A DNA stretch of 64,000 nt from Arthrobacter crystallopoietes (lineage in GTDB: Bacteria > Actinomycetota > Actinomycetes > Actinomycetales > Micrococcaceae): NCBI RefSeq assembly GCF_002849715.1, contig NZ_CP018863.1, positions 1,798,001 through 1,862,000 on the forward strand, given 5' to 3'. The notes below the pieces were generated by a model. The model saw nothing but the letters and a program-made list of their open reading frames with translations, did not search any database and was not told where the DNA came from. Of the stretch, positions 45,742 through 55,088 are shown piece by piece. Each line of letters opens with the position of its first letter. The first letter of the stretch is position 1. The translations under genes were made by a program, and so were the position numbers.

Positions 45742-47130
45742 ATGGGCAATTCGAAGGCGCCTGAGCAAGTAGTGGTGGTAGGCGCAGGCATGGTGGGACT
45801 CTCCACCGCCTGGTACCTGCAGGAACGCGGCGTGCAGGTCACCGTGGTCGACAAGGAAGGCGTCGCCGCCGGATCCTCCTGGGGCAACGCCGGCTGGCTG
45901 ACCCCCGCGCTGACCCTGCCGCTGAGCGAACCGGCCGTCCTGAGCTACGGCCTCAAGGCCATGCTCGATCCGTCCTCCCCGCTCTACATCCCGCTCTCCG
46001 CCAACCCGCAGCTGCTGCGCTTCCTGATCGGCTTCGCCCGCCACTGCACCCCGGGCAAATGGCGCGAGGCCATGGAGGTCTTCACCGAGGTCAACCGCAT
46101 CGGCATGGACGCCTACGACGAACTCGCCGAAGGCGGCAACCTCCTCAACACTTCACACCAAACAACGACGACGGCGGCGGGCACCGCTCGTGGCAGCGCA
46201 GCCTCGGCCGCCACCGGGACCACCTTCGCCGGCACCACCACCCTGACCACGGCGGCCACTGCCGATGGCGCGGTCGGTGAGCCCACCAAGGTCGCCGATC
46301 CGTTCCTCGCGGGTTTCGTCTCGGACAAGCACCGCGACGCCCTGGTCCACGAGTTCGACGCGGTGCGCCGCGCCGGCGGCACGGTGGACTACAACCTGGT
46401 GGACGGCGACGAGCTCCGCGCCCTGGAACCGACACTGGGCTCCGGTGTCCGGGCCGGTGTGCAGATCCGCGACCAGCGCTTCATCAATCCGCCGAAGTTC
46501 ATGGAGTCGCTAGCCGAGTCGGTCAAGGCCCGCGGCGGCGAGATCGTCAGCGGCTTCGACGTGGTGGACATCCGGGACGACGGGACCGGCGTCCGTGTCA
46601 TCGCCGCCGACAGCCGGCTGCTCCAGGCCGACAACGTGGTCATCGCCAGCGGTGCCTGGATGGGCAAGCTCGCCCGCCGCTTCGGCGTCAAGCGCGTGGT
46701 GCAGGCCGGCCGCGGTTACAGCTTCACGGTGGTGCCCGAGGTCATGCCTACGCACCCGATCTACTTCCCGGCGCAGCGCGTGGCCTGCACCCCGCTGGGG
46801 GACCGCTTCCGCGTGGCGGGCATGATGGAGTTCCGCGACGCCGATGCGCCGCTGGACCCGCGGCGCATCAAGGCCATCATCGACGCGGCGACCCCGATGT
46901 TCAAGGGTATCGACTGGCAGGACCGCAAGGAGGAATGGGTCGGCTCCCGCCCGTGCACCACGGACGGCCTGCCGCTCATCGGCGCCACCAAATCCAGCCG
47001 CGTCCACGTCGCCGGCGGCCACGGCATGTGGGGCGTCGCCCTCGGCCCGCTCACCGGCAAAATGCTCGCCGCCTCCATCACCGGCGACAGCACCCCTGCC
47101 ATCATGCGCCGCTTCGACCCGCTGCGCTGA
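45742..47130 (+). CDS. FAD-dependent D-amino-acid dehydrogenase with Thr/Ala-rich insertion
   Basis: 462 residues, 54 more than the homologue at 33801. Rossmann motif VVVVGAGMVGLSTAWYLQERG at the N-terminus; AGSSWGNAGWLTPAL, VVQAGRGYSFTV, EEWVGSRPCTTDGLPLIG and GHGMWGVALGPLTG. Between about residues 137 and 185 lies a low-complexity Thr/Ala/Gly insertion absent from the homologue. Directly after xsc and before RidA, it plausibly oxidises D-alanine (from the racemase) to pyruvate and ammonia, or another amine of the sulfonate pathway. A fragment of a close duplicate lies at 55089. Confidence 0.87.
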   Translation: MGNSKAPEQVVVVGAGMVGLSTAWYLQERGVQVTVVDKEGVAAGSSWGNAGWLTPALTLPLSEPAVLSYGLKAMLDPSSPLYIPLSANPQLLRFLIGFARHCTPGKWREAMEVFTEVNRIGMDAYDELAEGGNLLNTSHQTTTTAAGTARGSAASAATGTTFAGTTTLTTAATADGAVGEPTKVADPFLAGFVSDKHRDALVHEFDAVRRAGGTVDYNLVDGDELRALEPTLGSGVRAGVQIRDQRFINPPKFMESLAESVKARGGEIVSGFDVVDIRDDGTGVRVIAADSRLLQADNVVIASGAWMGKLARRFGVKRVVQAGRGYSFTVVPEVMPTHPIYFPAQRVACTPLGDRFRVAGMMEFRDADAPLDPRRIKAIIDAATPMFKGIDWQDRKEEWVGSRPCTTDGLPLIGATKSSRVHVAGGHGMWGVALGPLTGKMLAASITGDSTPAIMRRFDPLR

Positions 47131-47149
47131 CCAACCCCGTACTACCCCC

Positions 47150-47196
47150 GACGCTGGCGACTGAGCCCCCATTCCCGGGCCTCGGTCGCCAGCGTC
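47150..47196 (+). promoter_or_regulatory. hairpin between flavoenzyme and ridA
   Basis: Arms 47150-47165 and 47181-47196 pair over 16 bp with a single G-U position. No T-tract. Confidence 0.5.
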
Positions 47197-47226
47197 GCCC
47201 TATGCCAATTTCCAGGAGGCAAGAGA

Positions 47227-47619
47227 ATGAACGTCCAAGATACCGATCTCGTCCATGTCCCGCCGGCGAACCCCGCTGCTCCAGGCGCCCTCGCATCGCG
47301 TGCCGTGGTTGCCGGCGGCCTCGTGTACGCCACCGTCATTCCCCGCCGCGAGGACGGCAGCATCGAGACCGGCAATGCCAACGACCAGACAGAGCAAATC
47401 TTCGCCAACCTGGAGGCTGTCCTGAGCCAAGCCGGGTCTTCACTGAGCCGGCTCGTCCATCTGACCATCTATCTGACTGATATTGCGGACCGCGAAGCAT
47501 TCAACCAAGTCTATGAACGCACTGTCCCACGCCCTTTTCCCTCACGATGTGCCGTGGAGGTGTCCGCCCTAGCGGTCGAAGGAATGAAAGTGGAAGTGAC
47601 AGCCGTCGCCGCTGTATGA
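47227..47619 (+). CDS. RidA-family protein
   Basis: 130 residues, CAGGAGG 8 nt upstream. YjgF/RidA fold: RAVVAGGLVYATVIPRRED, LVHLTIYLTDIADREAFNQVY, PRPFPSRCAVEVSALA with the carboxylate-binding Arg. The VSG motif of classical RidA is altered (YATVIP), so it may be a subfamily with a different imine. Last gene of the xsc unit and the second flavoenzyme-RidA pair in the window. Confidence 0.9.
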   Translation: MNVQDTDLVHVPPANPAAPGALASRAVVAGGLVYATVIPRREDGSIETGNANDQTEQIFANLEAVLSQAGSSLSRLVHLTIYLTDIADREAFNQVYERTVPRPFPSRCAVEVSALAVEGMKVEVTAVAAV

Positions 47620-47756
47620 GTCTCCGCGCTGACATTTTTTCGTCCAAAGTGAGCATTGCTCTTGTAGCTGATCGATAAATCAATAGATTAATTTCAGCAG
47701 CACCACTTTTGTCGGTTAGCTGCATGACAATGTCTCTTTGCAATTGAGGGGTAAGC

Positions 47757-48170
47757 ATGAAGAAGAAGACCGCAGTTCTTTCACTCGCCACCGTTGTCGG
47801 GTTTTCTGTCCTGTCCGCGACACCTGCCATGGCCGTGGGCACCGCCTTCGACAGCTGCGCCGACGCAGCCGCCTCCGGCATGTCCAATATCCCCGCGGGG
47901 GCACCGGGATACGGCGCCCACTTGGACCGCGACCTCGACGGCATCGCCTGCGAAGAGGGCAGCCCCGGTAGCGAAGCGGTTACACCAGTGCCGGACCATG
48001 CTGATTCCGGGCAGCAGGTCACCCAGATGCCCGTCGGCGGCGTCGACACCGGTGTGCCAGCCGAAAACCCCGCCGACATCAGTGCAATCGCCCTGACTGG
48101 CGGCCTCGTCCTGGCAGCGGCAGGCGGCGGAACCTACCTGCTGCGCCGCCGCGCGGCAGTACGGGCCTAG
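47757..48170 (+). CDS. secreted Excalibur-domain protein with C-terminal anchor
   Basis: 137 residues, GAGGGG upstream of the ATG. Signal peptide to about residue 27 (cleavage after AMA), Excalibur calcium-binding domain at about 30-61 (DSCADAAASG, GYGAHLDRDLDGIACEE), Pro/Gly-rich linker, then MPVGGVDTG, a hydrophobic segment and RRRAAVRA. The tail looks like a sortase sorting signal. A class F sortase gene follows 27 bp downstream, so surface attachment is likely. Confidence 0.85.
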   Translation: MKKKTAVLSLATVVGFSVLSATPAMAVGTAFDSCADAAASGMSNIPAGAPGYGAHLDRDLDGIACEEGSPGSEAVTPVPDHADSGQQVTQMPVGGVDTGVPAENPADISAIALTGGLVLAAAGGGTYLLRRRAAVRA

Positions 48171-48197
48171 CGCCACCTCAGTCGTAACCACCAAGGC

Positions 48198-48917
48198 ATG
48201 ACTGATTCACTACTCGGCCGCCGCGGAAGCCGCCTGGCTACCGCGGCGGCCGCTTTAATTCTCTTGGCCGGCTGCGCCGCTCCCGCAACGGAACCAGCCG
48301 TCCAAGCCGCCCCGACCGCCCCAGCCTCGACGTCAACTGCCCGAACAGAACACCCGGCCCCAGAACCAACACCAACGACAAGCTCCGCCGCAGCTGCAAC
48401 AGAACGGCCGGAATCAGCACTTTCTGCTGCGCCCAAGCAGGAGAAGGTTCAAGAGCCGATCCTGCCGGAATCCCCGCCGGTCACCGTGACCATCCCGTCG
48501 CTCGGCGTGCAGTCCCAGCTGCTCAGACTTGGTCTGCAGAACAATGGCACCCTTGAGGTGCCGCCGGGAGATCCAGGCTCGCCCGCCGGCTGGTACATCC
48601 ATTCCCCCACACCTGGGGAACGCGGGCCGGCAGTGATCCTGGGCCACGTCAACGCCTACGGCAACGGACCCGGCGTCTTCGCCGGCCTGCGCGAGCTGAA
48701 AGCCGGAGACACCATCGAAGTGGACCGTGAAGACGGCACCACTGCCGTGTTCACGGTCGACCGCGCTGAGGCCTATTCCAAGGACACTTTCCCCACCGAG
48801 ACGGTGTACGGGAACACTGCCGGCTCCGAACTCCGCCTGATAACCTGCGACGGATACGACTCCGACACGGGCCGATTCGACGACAACTACGTCGTCTACG
48901 CCAAACTTGTCACTTGA
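48198..48917 (+). CDS. class F sortase, lipoprotein type
   Basis: 239 residues. Lipobox LLAGC with Cys26, then an Ala/Pro/Thr linker to about residue 80, and a sortase beta-barrel. Catalytic triad visible: His in VILGHVNAYG, Cys in LITCDGYD, Arg in DTGRFDDNYVV. Class F sortases of Actinobacteria are transpeptidases anchoring proteins to the wall. The upstream Excalibur protein is the obvious substrate candidate. Confidence 0.88.
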   Translation: MTDSLLGRRGSRLATAAAALILLAGCAAPATEPAVQAAPTAPASTSTARTEHPAPEPTPTTSSAAAATERPESALSAAPKQEKVQEPILPESPPVTVTIPSLGVQSQLLRLGLQNNGTLEVPPGDPGSPAGWYIHSPTPGERGPAVILGHVNAYGNGPGVFAGLRELKAGDTIEVDREDGTTAVFTVDRAEAYSKDTFPTETVYGNTAGSELRLITCDGYDSDTGRFDDNYVVYAKLVT

Positions 48918-49079
48918 TATCCCAGCAGAGCCATCACGATTTGGCTGGAAGGATTATGAGCACGCCCTAGTCTTCGATATCCAACCTGCCGGGAGTGCGG
49001 CGCATCTACCGGCTGATGCGGCGGCAGCGGATGGTTTCAGAGTGTTGGCAGTTCGGTCAGGGAAGCCAACTTGTGGAGG

Positions 49080-50378
49080 CTAAGACGCCGAAGGGCCTAC
49101 GGCAGCTCGTTCAGGAGAGGGAAACGAAGCATCTTTGTCATTGCCTTCAGTCAGTTTTCCATGGACAAGTTGCTGGGCTACTTCGGTGAGCATATGCAGG
49201 CCCTTAACCATGTCAGCGTCCGTCGTGAATTCCCGTTCGCAATGAGAGACGCCGTCGACGCTCGGGATGAACAGCATGACCGTGGGGACGATGGAGTTCA
49301 TGGCGACGGAGTCGTGGCCGGCCATGGTTGCAAGGCGCCGGGTGGAGAGACCGAGATTGCCGGCGGTTTTGGCCGTCAGCTCCAGCCCGGACTCGGGGTA
49401 GTATCGGATCTGGCGGACGTCGAAGTCGTTGACCCGGATTTCGATGTCGTGCTCGCGGGCCAGTGCTTCGATGTCGCGCAGCAATTTTTCCCTGGCTGAT
49501 CGGACAATTGCTGGGTCGCCGGATCGCAGGTCAGCGACGAGATGGACGCGGCGCGCGACGACGATGGGTGAGTTGGGTTCTACGGAGAGCCGGCCGATGG
49601 AGGAGACCAGGGCCTCCTCCTCATAGTCCTTAGTTACGTCGTGGACCATCAAGACGATCTTGGACGCGGCAATAAGTGCGTCGTGGCGGTCGGCCATGGC
49701 CGTGGCGCCGGTGTGGGACTGCTCGCCCAGTACCTCGATATCGAGTTTCTGGGTATACCAGCTGTGTTCGACCAATCCGATGTCGATGCCTTCACGCTCA
49801 AGGATCCGTCCCTGCTCGATGTGGATCTCGGCGTACGCCGCGGGCACTGGACGCGGGTCCGTCCCGAGGAACCCGATTTCGGACAGGGCCTGCCGGACGC
49901 TGATGTTGTCCGGGTCGACAATAGCAAGCGTCTCGTCCTGGTCGAAGAGTCCCGCGAAGACCGAGCTTCCCATGAGTGAAGGGGCGAATCGGCTGCCTTC
50001 CTCATTGAACCAATTGACGACGGCGAGGTTGAATTTTGGCGCCTGTCCCGTGCTTTTGATGCGGCGGCTAATCTCCTGGGCAGCATGCATCGCCGCGACT
50101 ACGCCGTAGGCCCCGTCGAACCGTCCGGCCAACGGCTGGCTGTCGAGGTGAGAACCGATGAGGACATAGGGGGCACCCGGGGTCCATTCAACGAGTCCAA
50201 ACATGTTGCCGATCCCGTCCACGCGTAGCTCGAATCCTGTGTCCTGGATCCACTGGGCGAACCAGGTTCGGGTGGCCGCGTCGTTGGCCGTCGCAGCCTG
50301 CCTGTCCACTCCATTGTTGGAGGTCGCGCCGATGGTCGCTACGTGATGGAAGTCTTGCAGGAAGGAGTGATCGTTCAT
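49080..50378 (-). CDS. Zn-dependent hydantoinase/carbamoylase-family amidase (M20)
   Basis: 432 residues. M20 di-metal site: H77 and D79 in GSHLDSQPLAGRFDG with D88, E126/E127 in NEEGSR, H186 in HIEQG, and a late His in HCEREFTTD. Family of N-carbamoyl-L-amino acid hydrolases, ureidoglycolate and allantoate amidohydrolases. The last gene of a minus-strand set with a symporter, an amidohydrolase and a COG0523 metallochaperone, suggesting breakdown of an imported N-carbamoyl or cyclic amide. The C-terminal 25 residues are a hydrophilic extension. Confidence 0.9.
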   Translation of the reverse strand: MNDHSFLQDFHHVATIGATSNNGVDRQAATANDAATRTWFAQWIQDTGFELRVDGIGNMFGLVEWTPGAPYVLIGSHLDSQPLAGRFDGAYGVVAAMHAAQEISRRIKSTGQAPKFNLAVVNWFNEEGSRFAPSLMGSSVFAGLFDQDETLAIVDPDNISVRQALSEIGFLGTDPRPVPAAYAEIHIEQGRILEREGIDIGLVEHSWYTQKLDIEVLGEQSHTGATAMADRHDALIAASKIVLMVHDVTKDYEEEALVSSIGRLSVEPNSPIVVARRVHLVADLRSGDPAIVRSAREKLLRDIEALAREHDIEIRVNDFDVRQIRYYPESGLELTAKTAGNLGLSTRRLATMAGHDSVAMNSIVPTVMLFIPSVDGVSHCEREFTTDADMVKGLHMLTEVAQQLVHGKLTEGNDKDASFPSPERAAVGPSAS

Positions 50379-50509
50379 GGGGGTGTAAACCTTTCCTCGT
50401 TATCCAATTAGGTTTATGGAAGCCGATACCAGGGCGCCCTTTCGAGAGCGGTCCTGGAGTTCTAAAGCCTGTGAGGCCGTCTCCTCCTCAGACGTCCGGA
50501 CTGCTGAGG

Positions 50510-51487
50510 CTAGGGGGCCGTCCGTAAGCGATGCGGTGCGTCCCGCGGCACCTGCTCTAGCACTGCTGCAGCTTCACTAAGGAGCCGGTAAGCGTCAGGT
50601 CCCGCTGCGATGAGCACCAGCGCAGGTCGTACGGGGGGCAGCCGGTCATCGGACCGCGGGCGCACGTCTACTCGTCCGCCCGCTAGCTGGATTTCGTGCC
50701 AGGTCCAGTCGTTGTCCTGGACAACCCCTTTGGCCCGGACCAGCAGGTTCGCTTGTGCGCCCAGCGCGCGGGTGAGGGCGTCCACGTCCACCGGTTCCGG
50801 GCACTCAAGCGCGGTGGACACATGAGTCTCCGCGTGGTCCGTCCCGCCGTGACGGTCAGTCTTCCCACCGAAGCTGACCACGTCGTCGTCCGCCTCCGGC
50901 ACCGGTGCGGCGAGGGCCTCAGCCGCCGTCGTCCCCGGGTCAGCGGGATCCTGCAGGATCAGCCGCGCCCGCGGCGCCGCTGCATGGCACGCCTCCGCGG
51001 CGTCCTCGATTTCGGCGGTCAGAGCCAGGTCGGTCTTCGTCACCAGCACCACCTCCGCCGCGGCGAGTTGCCGTGCAACCGTGTCGCCGACGTACTCATC
51101 TTTCAGCAGCCGCCGGACGGCGGTCGCGTCCGCGCACACCAGCACCGGCCCGGGAGAGAAGCCCGGGAAGTCCCGCCACATGGCGAGCTGGCCGGGATCG
51201 CCGACGCCGCTGACCTCGCAAAGCACGTGGTCAAGGTCCCCGCGCGCGGCCAGCGCGGACATGGTGCGGGACGCGTCGTCGCTGATCTGGCAGCAGATGC
51301 ACCCGTTCGTCAGCTCGATCGTGTCCCCGGATGCCGAGGCAATGAGGTCCGCGTCGATGTTGACGCTTCCGAAATCGTTGACGACGACGGCGGTGCGCCC
51401 CGGCAGCACGCCCGCCAGCAACCGGTTCACCAACGTGGACTTGCCGGAGCCCAGGTAGCCACCGATGATTCCAAGCCGGGCGGTCAC
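50510..51487 (-). CDS. COG0523/CobW-family metallochaperone GTPase
   Basis: 325 residues. Walker A GGYLGSGKS at 9-17, metal motif C63-I-C65-C66 (NGCICC), CEVSGVGDPG switch region, VTKTD base specificity, and a short C-terminal CobW_C domain. These GTPases deliver Zn, Co or Fe to target enzymes. Its ATG overlaps the end of the amidohydrolase by 4 nt, and the next gene is another metallohydrolase, so it may load metal into both. No Zur box was recognised. Confidence 0.88.
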   Translation of the reverse strand: MTARLGIIGGYLGSGKSTLVNRLLAGVLPGRTAVVVNDFGSVNIDADLIASASGDTIELTNGCICCQISDDASRTMSALAARGDLDHVLCEVSGVGDPGQLAMWRDFPGFSPGPVLVCADATAVRRLLKDEYVGDTVARQLAAAEVVLVTKTDLALTAEIEDAAEACHAAAPRARLILQDPADPGTTAAEALAAPVPEADDDVVSFGGKTDRHGGTDHAETHVSTALECPEPVDVDALTRALGAQANLLVRAKGVVQDNDWTWHEIQLAGGRVDVRPRSDDRLPPVRPALVLIAAGPDAYRLLSEAAAVLEQVPRDAPHRLRTAP

Positions 51488-53163
51488 AGCGCGGACACCT
51501 CCGAGAGGGGCGCGACCTTCGTAGCGTGGTGCCGGCCGCCGACCATGGTGCCGAGGACATGGATCTCGCCGATGTGCTCTGGCTCGACGGCGAGCGGGTC
51601 CTCGGCCAGGACGGCCATGTCCGCGAGCTTCCCCGCTTCGAGCGAGCCGACCTGGTGGTCCACCTTCAGCATGTACGCTCCGCCGATCGTCACGGCCTCC
51701 AGTGCTTCCTGCACGCCGATCCGCTCGTGCTCGCCCATGACCCGTCCGGAGACCGTCAGCCGCGTTGCGGCATGCTTCACGGCGTGCAGCGGGCCCAAGG
51801 GTGTGACCGGGGTGTCCGAGTGCAGGGAGATCGGTACCTTGAGGCGCAGCGCCGTCGCGGCCGCGTTCATGCGCGCGGCCCGGTCAGGACCCACCGTGAT
51901 ATCGATGTGCTGGTCGCCCCAGGCCCAGATGTGGTTTGCGAAGATGTTGGCGCACACGCCCAGGGCCGCCATGCGCCGGTACTGCGCTGCGGTGCTCATT
52001 TGCGAGTGCGTGCAGGTGTGGCGGTGGTCCGGACGCGGGTGCGCGGTGAGGATGGCCTCGAGCGTGTCCAGGAACAGCTGGGTGGCCTGGTCGCCGTTGC
52101 AGTGGACGTGCGCCAGCAGCCCGGCCCGGTGGAAGGTCTCGAACGCCTCGCGGAACTCTTCCGGGCTGACGTTCCAGATCCCGTTCGGCTGCCCGCCGAG
52201 GTAGCCCGGCTCCAGCAGGCGCGCGGTGAAGCCCTGGATGGAGCCGTCAAGCATGAGCTTGACGTTGCCGAAGCGGAGCTTGTCGGTGGAGAGCTGGCGC
52301 AACCGCACCAGCCGCTCCGCGGCCTCCTGCAGAGACAGCGCAACTGGGCCGATGCCGGCGCCGAAGTGGAAGACGTTTAGACGGGCGGGGAATTCCTCGT
52401 CGACGGTCGAGCGGTAAAGGGCGACGCCGTCGTCGTCCATCAGCAGGCTTGAGCCCAGGTCTGTCAGCGTGGTGGTGCCCGTGTTCACGCCTTCTTGCGC
52501 GAACTGGCGCAGGGCGGCGGGACTGATGTTCAGCAGGCCCGAGCCTTCGACGAGCTCACCGACGAGCCCCATCGCCGCGAACTCCTGCAGTTCCCCGGTG
52601 GGTTCGCCGGCGCCGTCCTTGACGACGCCGCTAACGCGCATGGACGCGTCGATTCCGAACCGGCGAAGCACCGCCGAATTCACGGCGCATACGTGCCCGT
52701 TGGTGTGTGCGATGTGGATGGGGCGCGTGGCCGAGACCCGGTCCAGCTCCGCGGCGGCCAGCGGCTGGCCCGGGAAGTAGATCGGGTCAAGGCCCCACGC
52801 CATCAGCACCGCGTCCGGGTCTTGCAGCTCGGCCTCAGCCGCGCGCAGCCGGTCCAAAACCTCGTCGATGGTGCGGCAGCCAGGCCAGCGCCGGCCGTCC
52901 GGGCCGGTCCGGTCCACAAGGCCCACGTACGTATTGGCCCAAACATTGCCCGAGCCCGCGTGACTGTGCGCCTCCACGAAGCCGGGCAGCAGGACGGCGT
53001 CGGCGTAGCGCTCGTCCAGGACCGCGCCGGGGTAGGCCATGAGTTCGGCAACGGTGCCGACGGCTCGAATCCGATCGCCGCGCACGGCGACGGCCTCCGC
53101 CGTCGGGCGGGCAGGGTCCATGGTGCGGACGATGCGGGCAGGGTAGACGGTGGTGGGTTCCAA
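51484..53163 (-). CDS. amidohydrolase, YtcJ-like (Amidohydro_3)
   Basis: 559 residues. N-terminal composite beta domain, then GFVEAHSHAGSGN (HxH metal motif), KLMLDGSIQGFT, LAHVHCNGDQATQLFLD, CTHSQM, and SLHSDTPVTPLGPL with the catalytic Asp region. TTG 53163 is taken as start because AGGA lies 6 nt upstream; a GTG at 53199 lacks a ribosome site. Cytosolic. Substrate likely a cyclic or acyl amide imported by the symporter upstream (inference). Confidence 0.88.
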   Translation of the reverse strand: MEPTTVYPARIVRTMDPARPTAEAVAVRGDRIRAVGTVAELMAYPGAVLDERYADAVLLPGFVEAHSHAGSGNVWANTYVGLVDRTGPDGRRWPGCRTIDEVLDRLRAAEAELQDPDAVLMAWGLDPIYFPGQPLAAAELDRVSATRPIHIAHTNGHVCAVNSAVLRRFGIDASMRVSGVVKDGAGEPTGELQEFAAMGLVGELVEGSGLLNISPAALRQFAQEGVNTGTTTLTDLGSSLLMDDDGVALYRSTVDEEFPARLNVFHFGAGIGPVALSLQEAAERLVRLRQLSTDKLRFGNVKLMLDGSIQGFTARLLEPGYLGGQPNGIWNVSPEEFREAFETFHRAGLLAHVHCNGDQATQLFLDTLEAILTAHPRPDHRHTCTHSQMSTAAQYRRMAALGVCANIFANHIWAWGDQHIDITVGPDRAARMNAAATALRLKVPISLHSDTPVTPLGPLHAVKHAATRLTVSGRVMGEHERIGVQEALEAVTIGGAYMLKVDHQVGSLEAGKLADMAVLAEDPLAVEPEHIGEIHVLGTMVGGRHHATKVAPLSEVSAL

Positions 53164-53284
53164 GATAGTCCTATCGGTTGGTTTCCAGATGAACAGCACG
53201 AAGAGTTCGCGTTGGATGAATTTGAGGGAAAGAACAGGGCTCTTTCAAGGGCGGTCCGGGTGCTCTGAAACTGGTGTCGCTGTC

Positions 53285-54838
53285 TCATCCCCGGGGCTTG
53301 GAATCGAATGTTGTTGATGCGGAATCGCGCGGAGCCGCCGCATCCGGAGCGGAGTCGGCCTCTGCAAGGAGGGCTTCGGCGGCTGACGCGACTTGGCCTT
53401 CCGCCGGAACCTTGTCGCTGGTAAGGCGGCCACGCCGGAATGCGTGGTAGTACGCGATGACGGTTTCGTCGTCGGAGTGCTTCGTGGCGAGACTGACCAC
53501 GACGAGCAACACGGCGGAGGCCACGAGCCCCGGAGCGATCTCATGGATCCCGAACGGCGTCCCGGCGAGGCGCCAGGCCAAGGAGGCGACCAGGGCGCCG
53601 ATGGTGCTGACGATGACGCCGGCCTTGGTGGCGCGTTCCCAGAACATGGCGGCCAGCACTGGTGCTACCAGTGCGGATGCCGTGAAGGCGAGGGCTATCT
53701 GGTAGATGGCGATGATGTCCTTGACCAACAGCGCGACCACGAGGCCGAGGACGGCCATGAAGCCGACTGACAGGCGGGAGACCTTGAGGATCTGGGCGTC
53801 TTTGGCCTGGGGATTGATCCACCCCTCGTAGATGTCCTTCGAGATGTTGATGGCGCCGCTGAGCAGGAACGAGGTGGCGCCGGTGAGGAGCGCCGCCAGC
53901 AGCGAGACCATGAGCAGACCGCCGATGGAGCCCGGGAAGATCTCCGCGATAAACGAGGTGTAGATGGCATCCGGCGCGGTGCCGGCTGGGAACGCCTGGA
54001 CCGCGGTGATGCCGATGACGATCGCCAGGAGGCCGATCACTCCCGAGATGATAAAGCCGATGACGACCGCGGAGACGCCCACTTTGGTGGACTTCGCGGC
54101 AGTGAGGCGCTGCCAAGTTGTTTGCCAGACGAGGTAGAAGGGGCCGAAGATCAGGAACCAGTTAAGCAGCTCCGTGAAGCCGATGCTGCCGAAGCTGACC
54201 AGATGCTGCGGAGTCGCAGCGGCGACGACGCCGGGACCACCCACGTACGCGATACCCATGACGAGCGTGAGCACCACGCCGGCCAGGATGACTATGGTCT
54301 GGATGGCGTCCGTCCACGCCACTGAGGGCATCCCGCCGATGAGGGTGAAGACGAGGGTCACAGCGAAGCCGAGGACAATGCCCCAGAAGAACGGCAGATC
54401 GGTGATGGAGGAGAGGATCGAGCTCATGCCCACCAACTGCATGCCGAAGGTAGGGGTCATGTAGAGGAAACCGATGATCAGCGCCGGGATCAGGGCGGAG
54501 AGCTTGCCGAACCTGCGGGCAAACAGCTCCGGGACGGTGAATAGGCGCAGTTTCCGGATCACCGGCCCCAGGACCAACATCCCAACGATCGTGAACAGCA
54601 CGAAGCTGATGACAGTGACGAAGTACGAGATCCCCATTTCGAAGCCCTTGCCGGCCCCGCCGATAAGCGCAGCAGAGCCTGTCACTGTCGCGATGATGGA
54701 CCCGCAGATCGGGAAGAAACCGAGCTTGAAGTCAGCCATCGCATAGTCGTCTGCCGTCTTGACCGTCTTTGACGACCTCAAGCTAACGGCAAACAGAAGG
54801 AGCAGAAATCCAACAATCCATATCAGATACCAGTTCAC
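53285..54838 (-). CDS. sodium:solute symporter (SSF family)
   Basis: 517 residues from GTG 54838, about 13 membrane segments. SSF signatures: KTADDYAMADFKLGFFP, GMPSVAWTDAIQTIVILAG and LLTGATSFLLSGAINISKDIY. The C-terminal 45 residues are a hydrophilic Ala/Glu/Asp-rich tail. First gene of the transporter-amidohydrolase-COG0523-carbamoylase group; the importer of its substrate. Confidence 0.9.
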   Translation of the reverse strand: MNWYLIWIVGFLLLLFAVSLRSSKTVKTADDYAMADFKLGFFPICGSIIATVTGSAALIGGAGKGFEMGISYFVTVISFVLFTIVGMLVLGPVIRKLRLFTVPELFARRFGKLSALIPALIIGFLYMTPTFGMQLVGMSSILSSITDLPFFWGIVLGFAVTLVFTLIGGMPSVAWTDAIQTIVILAGVVLTLVMGIAYVGGPGVVAAATPQHLVSFGSIGFTELLNWFLIFGPFYLVWQTTWQRLTAAKSTKVGVSAVVIGFIISGVIGLLAIVIGITAVQAFPAGTAPDAIYTSFIAEIFPGSIGGLLMVSLLAALLTGATSFLLSGAINISKDIYEGWINPQAKDAQILKVSRLSVGFMAVLGLVVALLVKDIIAIYQIALAFTASALVAPVLAAMFWERATKAGVIVSTIGALVASLAWRLAGTPFGIHEIAPGLVASAVLLVVVSLATKHSDDETVIAYYHAFRRGRLTSDKVPAEGQVASAAEALLAEADSAPDAAAPRDSASTTFDSKPRG

Positions 54839-55088
54839 GGGCAGTACCGCCGTTCCAATCGGAGCTCGAACTTACTAAATTCGCACACTTGATGCGGAGT
54901 CTCTTGATGAGGGTTACGGAGTCCCTGTGGGTGCCGCGGCTCACCACCAAGTCGGTCCACTATGTGTTGTAAATCACCTTCGCTGTGTTTCTGGGTGGGG
55001 AAAAGGTCCAGATTGCCTCGCTTTAATGGGGACCAGCACCTTTGTGCCGCCGTTTTCAGGTCCGCGAATTCATCGATCGGGATAGCAC

